From the NCBI GenBank assembly GCA_903930515.1, contig CAIYYW010000160.1, positions 1 through 5,252 of the forward strand: a stretch of DNA of 5,252 nt, in the 5' to 3' direction. How positions within the stretch are numbered: the stretch's first letter is position 1; each line of letters begins with the position of its first letter. Shown here one piece after another: positions 1-5,111 of the stretch. A model generated the notes under the pieces. That model saw only the letters and a program-made list of their open reading frames with translations. It was not told the origin of the DNA and did no database searches. Both the position numbers and the translations under genes were made by a program. The stretch is from an uncultured delta proteobacterium (lineage in GTDB: Bacteria > RBG-13-61-14 > DRUE01).

Positions 1-811
1 CCGCCAGGTTTCCCACCATGGCCAGCTTGATCTTCGCCGACACCTTCATATTTTGAATCTTCTTCCCCAAATTCTGCTCATCCGCTTCCAGTTCCTCGTC
101 GTTTTGATAATTCTTATCCTTGACCAGGTCCGATGCATAGGTCAGGCCAGCCCAGGCATTCTCCGCCATCTCTCCCTCGACGGCCACCAATCCAGGCTCC
201 CCTTCCGTCACCGCTTCCGCTCCCGGCTCCTGCTCCGTTATTTCCTCGATGTCCACCTCGATCCCCTCGCCCTTGGGTTTTTCAACCTTCTTATCTACTT
301 TGGCTTCCAACTCCAGGAACTTGATGATTCGGTCCAGCATCGCAGGGCTGGTGAGCGGGTTTTCCGAAAGGGAATCCACGATCGCGGTGGACCGGAGCAG
401 CCGGATCTGATTACCGGAAATGATGTCCACCAATTCCTTATTGATCAGGGTGGCCTGGAAGACGATGGTATCGTCGTGGGTCGCTTTATTCAACGCGATC
501 ACTTCCTGGTTGTCCGAGTCCTGGGCGAGGTTCTTCGCGAAGAAGTCCAGGATCAGGGGGTGAGTGGCGGGGTCCGCAAGCACCGGCGTGATCAGGCCGA
601 CCGGCATTTTGGCCAGGGTTTCCGCGGCCTGGGTTTTGATTTTTCCATCGGCGGAGCGGGTGAGGGAGTAAACCACTATGATCAGGTCCTTGGGAGGGAG
701 TGGCAAGTTCCCCCGCGCCGCGTTCAGGCGCATACCCTCAGGCACCTCCGGACCGGCGAACTTGAGGAAATTAGGCGGAAGCGTGAAAGCTGCTTGGTCT
801 AATTTCCTCAC
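1..811 (-). CDS. Conserved helical-repeat protein of unknown function, C-terminus cut by window edge
   Basis: I see 270 residues from a GTG start with no stop before the left edge, so the C-terminal part is missing. GTG is chosen because it directly follows the TAA of the SPOR gene and has AGGAG at 818-822, six bases upstream; an internal ATG at 733-731 is a weaker alternative. Residues about 27-165 look like short helical, HEAT-like units, with 'RLNAARGNLPLPPKDLI' near 28-44 and 'IRLLRSTAIVDSLSENPLTS' near 136-155. Residues about 166-248 are a low-complexity, Glu-rich acidic linker. The visible end, 'KVSAKIKLAMVGNLA', starts a basic helical segment. From memory this order (helical N-part, acidic linker, 'KIKLAMxGN' C-part) matches an uncharacterised conserved protein of deltaproteobacterial-type genomes. 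No catalytic motif, signal peptide or membrane segment is visible, so it is probably cytoplasmic. Coupling to the SPOR gene suggests a related role, but no function can be assigned. Confidence 0.88.
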   Translation of the reverse strand, partial: MRKLDQAAFTLPPNFLKFAGPEVPEGMRLNAARGNLPLPPKDLIIVVYSLTRSADGKIKTQAAETLAKMPVGLITPVLADPATHPLILDFFAKNLAQDSDNQEVIALNKATHDDTIVFQATLINKELVDIISGNQIRLLRSTAIVDSLSENPLTSPAMLDRIIKFLELEAKVDKKVEKPKGEGIEVDIEEITEQEPGAEAVTEGEPGLVAVEGEMAENAWAGLTYASDLVKDKNYQNDEELEADEQNLGKKIQNMKVSAKIKLAMVGNLA

Positions 812-2113
812 TTATTTCTCCTGGATCAGCGCGGGCTGGAAACCGTTGGCCCTTAATTTTTCCAGGACCTGGCGGGCCTCGCTGCTCAGGGAATAAGTCC
901 CGACCCGAACCTGGTGAAGGATCACGGGTCCGGTTTTGGAATCAATTTGCGCCGGTCCCAGGCCGGCCTGCTCAATCTTGGTCTTGGAGTTCTGGGCGAT
1001 GGAGTTTGAGCCATAGCTGTAGGCGATTACGCGGTATTGATTCCCTTGTTGCTCCAGCCTGGGCCTGAACCCGATCTGCTCCAGGGAATTCCTCTTCTGC
1101 TCCGCGGTTTTCTGGTCAAACCCTCCGGTCAGGGAAAGGCTGTAAATCTTGAGCGTCCTGGTGGTGTCAATATAATAAAGGTTATTGTATCCCAGGTTCC
1201 GGAGCAATCCCACCGGATCCACCATACTTTCCGTCAGCATATAAGCCCCCACCTGAACCGACCAGCCTTTTCCCGGAGCGGACGAGGGAAGCGTCGAAGT
1301 CAGGGGAACCGGGGCAATGGTCGGCTTGGCCACGGGCGTCGGCTTGGCCACGGGCGCCGGTTTGGCCACGGGCGCCGGTTTGGCCACGGGCGCCGGTTTG
1401 GCCACGGGCGTCGGCTTGGCCACGGGCGCTGACTTGGCCACGGGCGCCGGCTTGGCGGCCGCCACCGTGGTCGGCTTCGGAGCCACGGTCGGGGGCGGAG
1501 TGGGTTTTACCGGCGTCAGGGGCGGCGTCACTGGCTTGGACGGGATCAGGGGAGCGGGTTTTGTTCCCGGACCTGCCGGTTGAGCAGTCGGGGCACTCGG
1601 CTTGGGAGCGGAGGGCGCGGGTTTTCCGATTGGAGGCTTGCCCGTAACTGAGGGTTGAGGAGCCACGGCAGCGGTCTCTCCGGGTATGATCCCCGTCGGC
1701 GGAGTAGGCGCGGTCCGCGGGGTCGCTTGCGGGGGCTTGGGCTTGGTAATGCTTTGAGCGATCTCCTCTCCTTTTTTCAGGAATTTGGAGTATAAAAATT
1801 TCCCTCCAAAAAAGCCGGCCGCGGCCAGGACCAGAACCCCGAGCGCCACGATCAGGATGATCAGGGGAATTTTACTCCCGCCTCCGGACTTGACCTTCTT
1901 CTCCTTGGCCTTTTTCCCTTTCTGGGCCGGTTTCTCGCCCTCCACCGGAACCGCTTCCCCCTCCGGCTCCGCAGGGAGTTGACCCAGCTTGTCCTTATCC
2001 ACCGGATAATATTTATGCTCTTTGTCCTTGGTAATATCTTCCTCGCTCGGCTCAAAAAATGCGTCCAGCGAAGCCTCCGGCTCTTTACCCTTACCCTTCT
2101 TTTCTTCAGGCAT
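812..2113 (-). CDS. Membrane-anchored double SPOR-domain protein
   Basis: 433 residues. The ATG at 2113 is preferred to the ATG two codons earlier (2119) because AGGGGG at 2120-2125 is six bases from the former and abuts the latter. Order: a charged, Lys/Glu-rich cytoplasmic N-terminus (1-80); one transmembrane helix (about 81-104, 'IPLIILIVALGVLVLAAAG'); a long Pro/Ala/Lys/Thr linker (about 123-282) containing tandem KPAPVA hexapeptides; and a C-terminal region with two SPOR-like units. The first begins 'GWSVQVGAY' (about 283) and runs to 'GFRPRLEQQ'. The second begins 'QYRVIAYSYG' (about 369) and ends 'LEKLRANGFQPALIQEK'. Each shows two beta-alpha half-repeats, as expected for SPOR. SPOR domains of FtsN, DamX and DedD bind peptidoglycan glycan strands stripped of stem peptides at septa. 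By analogy this protein would span the inner membrane and place its SPOR units on the cell wall. It has its own promoter and is coupled to the downstream gene. The division role is inference. Confidence 0.93.
   Translation of the reverse strand: MPEEKKGKGKEPEASLDAFFEPSEEDITKDKEHKYYPVDKDKLGQLPAEPEGEAVPVEGEKPAQKGKKAKEKKVKSGGGSKIPLIILIVALGVLVLAAAGFFGGKFLYSKFLKKGEEIAQSITKPKPPQATPRTAPTPPTGIIPGETAAVAPQPSVTGKPPIGKPAPSAPKPSAPTAQPAGPGTKPAPLIPSKPVTPPLTPVKPTPPPTVAPKPTTVAAAKPAPVAKSAPVAKPTPVAKPAPVAKPAPVAKPAPVAKPTPVAKPTIAPVPLTSTLPSSAPGKGWSVQVGAYMLTESMVDPVGLLRNLGYNNLYYIDTTRTLKIYSLSLTGGFDQKTAEQKRNSLEQIGFRPRLEQQGNQYRVIAYSYGSNSIAQNSKTKIEQAGLGPAQIDSKTGPVILHQVRVGTYSLSSEARQVLEKLRANGFQPALIQEK
818..822 (-). promoter_or_regulatory. 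Shine-Dalgarno AGGAG for the GTG-start helical-repeat gene
   Basis: AGGAG on the minus strand ends six bases before the GTG at 811-809 and lies inside the last codons (Gln-Glu-Lys) of the SPOR gene. It decides the GTG start and supports translational coupling, since the TAA (814-812) touches the GTG. Confidence 0.8.
1326..1451 (-). repeat. 18-bp in-frame tandem repeat encoding KPAPVA units
   Basis: Seven consecutive 18-bp units begin at 1326, 1344, 1362, 1380, 1398, 1416 and 1434 with core TTGGCCACGGGCG (plus strand). The three units at 1344-1397 are identical; the outer ones differ in a few bases (GTCGGC, GCTGAC endings), and a decayed unit follows at 1452. Read on the minus strand each unit gives one Lys-Pro-(Ala/Thr)-Pro-Val-Ala hexapeptide of the SPOR protein's linker, with one Lys-Ser-Ala-Pro variant. 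Because 18 is a multiple of three, gain or loss of units changes linker length without a frameshift. Identical central copies with diverged edges are typical of slippage or unequal exchange. Confidence 0.95.
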
Positions 2114-2119
2114 TATCAT

Positions 2120-2125
2120 CCCCCT
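2120..2125 (-). promoter_or_regulatory. Shine-Dalgarno AGGGGG for the SPOR gene
   Basis: AGGGGG on the minus strand ends six bases before the ATG at 2113-2111. It directly abuts the in-frame ATG at 2119-2117, which is too close to use, so the later ATG is the probable start. Confidence 0.7.
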
Positions 2126-2169
2126 AGTTTAATCATTTCTCAGTTAACACTTCCCTGATTTTAGCTATC

Positions 2170-2198
2170 ACTTTATCCCGTTTGCGGGGAAAAGTCAA
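2170..2198 (-). promoter_or_regulatory. Sigma70-like promoter of the SPOR gene
   Basis: On the minus strand TTGACT (2198-2193, five of six matches to TTGACA) and TAAAGT (2175-2170, four of six to TATAAT) are separated by exactly 17 bp. Transcription would begin near 2163, giving a leader of about 50 nt with the AGGGGG ribosome site near its end. The spacer contains a small inverted repeat, CCCG-CAAA-CGGG (2188-2177). No factor is identifiable from this. The call rests on motif match and spacing only. Confidence 0.55.
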
Positions 2199-2412
2199 GC
2201 CGATCAAAAACATCCGCCAACATCATTTCAGCGACAAATGGAAAGAAAGGAATCAGGCGTTGATTTGATTGGCAAGCGCAAGGAACTCTGATAAATTCCG
2301 GTTTGCAGGACCTCAAGGCTTCAAGCAATTTTGTCATGGCAATGATTGCCGAAGATATTTATTCCGGCCCAGCCTAAGGCTTTGGTGTAAGGGAGCGAAC
2401 GGGATCGGATGG

Positions 2413-3537
2413 TTAATTGCCGGATGCGGCGTTTTCCGCGCCGGCCTTGATTTGGACCAGGAGTTGCTCCAGGGCTTTGGGCAATTCCCCGATCAGCAAT
2501 GACCAATGGATGGATTCCGCAGAGAGGGTTTCCGGCGCCTCGGTGATATAGGTGATCGTAAGGTCGGTTCCCTCCCGCCGGGATTTGAGCAGGATCTGAA
2601 CCCGGGCCGCCAGCTTGACCGAACTCGGGATCAGGTAACAGGAATAATACCCGTCCCCTGGTTTGCGCAAGCCGGGGAAAGTTTCAATCTGGTTCTCAGA
2701 CCCCAGTAAATCGGTCCGGCTCAAAAACGGTTCGCGGTCTTCGGATAGTAAGCAGCGGCTGAAATCAAACTGATATTGTTTTTCCAGTTCCGCGAATTTC
2801 GGCCCGTTCAGATACTGTAACACCTTTTCCGGAGCCGTGTTGATCCAGACCGACAAGTTATGCCCCTGGTAAAACTCGTCATACAGCTCTCCGCGGTATC
2901 CTTTTTCCAGGATTTTATCCGCGCTTAAAGAAGGGTCAAAATGCGCCTGCATCCTGGCTCCGCCCCAATCCGCGCCCCTGACGATGGTCTCGGACAGATT
3001 CGCCGCCTCGACCAGGCCCCGGGTAAACGGGTCTTGTTCTTCCTGCTTTTCAAAAATCATGGTCACCTTGGTGCCGTTATTAAGCGCCTTGAACTTGAAG
3101 CGCAATAGGCTCAGGCCCCGGCCCCGCTCGCCCTCGCTTAGATACCAGAGTTCCTCGCCCGGCGCCTGGTATGCCAGGACCATTTTATAGGGAGCCAGAT
3201 TACTCATAATTTCCGCCTTGATCGCAAACTCCGCGGCGTCTCCCAGCTTTTCCATATTGTCGCCGGAAACATATACTATTTCCGCCATCCCGGAATTCAT
3301 CACCAGGTTCCGCGGTTCTCTTAAATACGATTCGACTTCCTTGGGAGGAGCGTTCAACATATAAATCACTTTGTACCCGGTAAAGCGAGAGGTGAAATCC
3401 TGACCAGACACCTGTCCGGATTCCTTGCCCGCCGGCCGCGAACAGCCCAAGGCAAGAAAAATCAAAACCAAAGGCGCAAGCTGATTGTCCAGACGCAAGC
3501 GGCTCTTTATTGACTTTAAAATATCGCCTATCTCCAT
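2413..3537 (-). CDS. Putative lipoprotein with two SRPBCC-like halves
   Basis: 374 residues from ATG 3537; a TTG one codon earlier (3540) is also possible. AGGTGG at 3546-3551 serves either. Residues 1-31 look like a lipoprotein signal peptide: a Lys/Arg-rich n-region, a short hydrophobic core 'LAPLVLIFLALG', then Cys32. The lipobox (A-L-G-C) is imperfect because Leu/Val/Ile is usual at -3. Ser33 at +2 would suit the outer membrane if Lol sorting rules apply. Two similar halves follow. The first is about 54-200, opening 'GYKVIYMLNAPPKEVESYL'; the second is about 215-365, opening 'GHNLSVWINTAPEKVLQYL'. Both have the SRPBCC/START-like order: opening strand, 'AP..V..YL' helix, beta-rich middle ('FKFKALNNGTKVTMIFE'; 'RREGTDLTITYITE') and a long C-terminal helix. 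SRPBCC folds bind hydrophobic ligands in a deep cavity, so a periplasmic lipid or small-molecule binding role is possible. The fold call comes from pattern only; ligand and function are unknown. Confidence 0.85.
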   Translation of the reverse strand: MEIGDILKSIKSRLRLDNQLAPLVLIFLALGCSRPAGKESGQVSGQDFTSRFTGYKVIYMLNAPPKEVESYLREPRNLVMNSGMAEIVYVSGDNMEKLGDAAEFAIKAEIMSNLAPYKMVLAYQAPGEELWYLSEGERGRGLSLLRFKFKALNNGTKVTMIFEKQEEQDPFTRGLVEAANLSETIVRGADWGGARMQAHFDPSLSADKILEKGYRGELYDEFYQGHNLSVWINTAPEKVLQYLNGPKFAELEKQYQFDFSRCLLSEDREPFLSRTDLLGSENQIETFPGLRKPGDGYYSCYLIPSSVKLAARVQILLKSRREGTDLTITYITEAPETLSAESIHWSLLIGELPKALEQLLVQIKAGAENAASGN

Positions 3538-3545
3538 CAATTAAA

Positions 3546-3551
3546 CCACCT
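3546..3551 (-). promoter_or_regulatory. Shine-Dalgarno AGGTGG for the lipoprotein gene
   Basis: AGGTGG on the minus strand ends eight bases before the ATG at 3537-3535 and five before the overlapping in-frame TTG at 3540-3538. The ATG is preferred by codon; spacing does not separate the two. Confidence 0.6.
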
Positions 3552-3571
3552 ATATCAATATCATTTGGATT

Positions 3572-3593
3572 GGAAAAAGTCAAACCGATTCAA
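3572..3593 (-). promoter_or_regulatory. Upstream motif shared with the SPOR promoter (TCGG-Y-TTGACTTTT)
   Basis: The minus strand here reads TTGAATCGGTTTGACTTTTT then CC. The SPOR promoter region at 2207-2188 reads TTGATCGGCTTGACTTTTCC. They differ by one substitution and two single-base indels. In the SPOR case the TTGACT is a good -35 box. Here TTGACT (3583-3578) is followed after 17 bp by TATTGA (3560-3555), with TG one base before it as in an extended -10. That would start transcription near 3548, inside the AGGTGG ribosome site, so its use as this gene's promoter is doubtful. It may instead be a shared regulatory element or chance. Confidence 0.35.
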
Positions 3594-3648
3594 CCGATCA
3601 GTTTCAGGAAGAGCAATTTTCCAGAGCCTGCGGACGAAAGCAGTATCT

Positions 3649-4881
3649 TCAGCGCGCGATCGGCTTGAGCATTTCCAAATATGCGTCCAGGCGGTTGCGC
3701 ATAATCTCGGACTGGTAAAGCCGAGGGTCGCCGTGGTCCGTGTCCAGAAGCAGGCCGGGGATGCCGGAGATTTTATGCACCGTCTTCAAAGTGTCCATCA
3801 GCCCGAGCGAAAGGAACCGGCAGGAATGGTCGGAATGAAGCAGGTATCCGTTGAGCTGGTATTGCTTGATCGCGATCGCGATGTCAAAGGAGCGCTCGCG
3901 GATCATCGGGTCGAAAGAGCGGATCAGGTTGGTCGCGTATTGCTCGAGCATCTGGTCCAGGTCGTCTTTGGCTTCAAAGGAAAGCTGGCACCAGGCCCGG
4001 GTGTAATTGTTCGCCACCAGATTGATCTTCCGCTCCATCAGGATCTGGTAAAAATCCCGCATCGCCATCCAGAGCGGCAAGCCGTCCCACCAGAACCGGT
4101 ATTTCTCGCCCGGAACACCCTCAATCCCCCGGCTGATCCGGTCCTTCAACTCTTCCACCAGGTTCCGGTAAAAATCCACCGTGACTTTTTTCCCGCGCTG
4201 GTCAACAATCGGCGCCATCGCCAAATATTGATCAAACAGGGTTAACGGCGCCGGCACTTTTTGCGCCGCGAGCAGCACCATATAAAACAGCTTGGAGGCC
4301 TCGTTGCTCAGCCGCACGGTTTCGCGGAAACGGCTGAGATCAAATTTCTGCCCCAGCTTGTCCTCCAGCCATTGGATCAACTGATACAACTGCTCCTTCA
4401 CATATGTCACCGCGAACTTGTCCGGCGCCGCCCTTAAGCCCCTTCCCTGTCCCGGAATATCCAGCACGAACAGCGGCACATTATACATCCGAGAAAGCTC
4501 TTCAAACCATTTGAATAAGGTGAAGCATTGCGCGCTGGAATAGACGATCAAATCCGGGATCGGGATACCCCCGATCGGGCTTTTCCCCGAAAAACGGTAC
4601 CCCAGGTCGCACCGGGCGTAGCTGCAAATATCAGGCGCGAAACCCCTGGCCTCGGCTGCCTGAGCCGTTTCCAGCGCCATCCGCTTCGCCTGAAGCACCA
4701 CCGCGTGGTTCTCCGGATATGCCGGAAGCGCGTCAAAGGCGTAGATGAACTCAATCGGCCCCAGCGCGTTCAAATACGCGATCTTGGTTCCCTTTTCCTG
4801 CGCCTGCTTCAACCCCACATAGTAATAAAAATTGATCTCCTTCAACTGCTTCAGGGTTTCTATATTTTCAACTTCCGCCAT
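3649..4881 (-). CDS. 2-hydroxyacyl-CoA dehydratase / benzoyl-CoA reductase family subunit (BcrB/HgdB-like)
   Basis: 410 residues, about the usual full length for this family. The N-part has the family pattern 'GPIEFIYAFDALPAYPENHA' (41-60), then 'DICSYARCDLG' (Cys86), 'IPDLIVYSSAQCFTLFKWFE' (Cys119) and 'PLFVLDIPG'. The C-part has 'HSDHSCRFLSLGLMD' (Cys354) and a final 'DPRLYQSEIMRNRLDAYLEML'. Cys86, Cys119 and Cys354 sit where the family's [4Fe-4S] cluster cysteines are expected; Cys91 and Cys298 are additional. Related enzymes are cytoplasmic, act on CoA thioesters (reductive dehydration of 2-hydroxyacyl-CoA, or ATP-driven benzoyl-CoA ring reduction), usually pair two related subunits and need an ATPase activator. 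'PENHA' and 'CSYAR' look closer to the BcrB side. No partner or activator is in the window, so the substrate cannot be named. The ATG at 4881 has no Shine-Dalgarno sequence, and the next internal Met is far inside the conserved domain. Confidence 0.9.
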   Translation of the reverse strand: MAEVENIETLKQLKEINFYYYVGLKQAQEKGTKIAYLNALGPIEFIYAFDALPAYPENHAVVLQAKRMALETAQAAEARGFAPDICSYARCDLGYRFSGKSPIGGIPIPDLIVYSSAQCFTLFKWFEELSRMYNVPLFVLDIPGQGRGLRAAPDKFAVTYVKEQLYQLIQWLEDKLGQKFDLSRFRETVRLSNEASKLFYMVLLAAQKVPAPLTLFDQYLAMAPIVDQRGKKVTVDFYRNLVEELKDRISRGIEGVPGEKYRFWWDGLPLWMAMRDFYQILMERKINLVANNYTRAWCQLSFEAKDDLDQMLEQYATNLIRSFDPMIRERSFDIAIAIKQYQLNGYLLHSDHSCRFLSLGLMDTLKTVHKISGIPGLLLDTDHGDPRLYQSEIMRNRLDAYLEMLKPIAR

Positions 4882-4889
4882 TGAAAGTT

Positions 4890-4912
4890 ATTCTAACCAA
4901 CACTCCCGCGAT
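4890..4912 (-). promoter_or_regulatory. Possible promoter of the dehydratase gene giving a leaderless transcript
   Basis: On the minus strand TAGAAT (4895-4890, five of six matches to TATAAT) lies only eight bases before the ATG at 4881. A weak -35, TTGCAA (4917-4912) or TTTGCA one base further out, sits 16 or 17 bp upstream. A start point 6-8 bases after the -10 box falls at or within two bases of the ATG. No Shine-Dalgarno sequence precedes this ATG, which fits a leaderless message. Confidence 0.35.
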
Positions 4913-4964
4913 TGCAAACCCCTCAGCCCATCGGTTTCTCGTTTTGCTTTTCGCAATTCGTTAA

Positions 4965-5111
4965 GCAGACACTCTTGTCTGCGATTCTGCTTTGAATACT
5001 CCTCTGGGGCGCAGACACTCTTGTCTGTGATTGTTTTGAATACAACCCTGGGTGGGACACTCTTGTAGGGGGCGGGACACTCTTGTAGGGGGCGGGACAC
5101 TCTTGTCCCGC
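4965..5111. repeat. Cluster of five short palindromic repeats with core ACACTCTTGT
   Basis: The core ACACTCTTGT occurs five times. Copy 1 (4965-4982) is GCAGACA-CTCT-TGTCTGC, a perfect 7-bp stem. Copy 2 (5012-5027) is CAGACA-CTCT-TGTCTG, a 6-bp stem extended by a G-T pair. Copy 5 (5092-5111) is GCGGGACA-CTCT-TGTCCCGC, a perfect 8-bp stem. Copies 3 (5054-5069) and 4 (5074-5089) keep the core and left GGGACA arm, but the right arm is TGTAGG, leaving only a 3-bp stem. The array lies in non-coding DNA upstream of the dehydratase gene. Spurious short frames across it give peptides of the 'QECPAPYKSVPP' type, which should not be annotated as proteins. Confidence 0.9.
5054..5109. repeat. 20-bp tandem repeat GGGACACTCTTGTAGGGGGC
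   Basis: Within the palindrome cluster a 20-bp unit starts at 5054, 5074 and 5094. The units at 5054 and 5074 are identical over 20 bases; the third switches to TGTCCCGC after the core and so completes a hairpin. This looks like a local tandem expansion of the repeat's left part. Confidence 0.85.

Larger units (their letters stand above)
2114..2412. other. Intergenic region between the lipoprotein and SPOR genes
   Basis: This 299-bp gap holds the SPOR promoter and ribosome site in its left part. The rest has no supported gene. Two short near-palindromes are present, GGCAATGATTGCC at 2338-2350 and AGCCTAAGGCT at 2371-2381, but neither is followed by a T-run on the minus strand. I therefore cannot name a rho-independent terminator for the lipoprotein gene. 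Confidence 0.6.
3538..3648. other. Dehydratase-lipoprotein intergenic gap
   Basis: The 111-bp gap contains the lipoprotein ribosome site and the shared TTGACT motif, plus a short direct repeat AACCGAT(T/C) at 3583-3599. I see no stem followed by a T-run on the minus strand, so read-through from the dehydratase gene into the lipoprotein gene is possible. Confidence 0.5.

Noticed and set aside
53-802. Long plus-strand open frame (249 codons) opposite the helical-repeat gene
   Set aside because: It lies antisense to a gene with a clear ribosome site and family resemblance; its peptide is Arg/His/Gly-rich with no recognisable domain.
1317-1583. Plus-strand frame with Gly-Leu-Ala-Thr-Gly repeats
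   Set aside because: This is the antisense reading of the 18-bp linker repeat.
2338-2381. Terminator for the lipoprotein gene at GGCAATGATTGCC or AGCCTAAGGCT
   Set aside because: The loops are one base and no T-run follows on the minus strand.
3565-4245. Plus-strand open frame (226 codons) opposite the dehydratase gene
   Set aside because: It is antisense to a strongly conserved family protein and reads as a codon-bias shadow.
5054-5111. CRISPR-like array
   Set aside because: The period is only 20 bp with no unique spacers, and the repeats are hairpins with a variable right arm; no cas gene is present.
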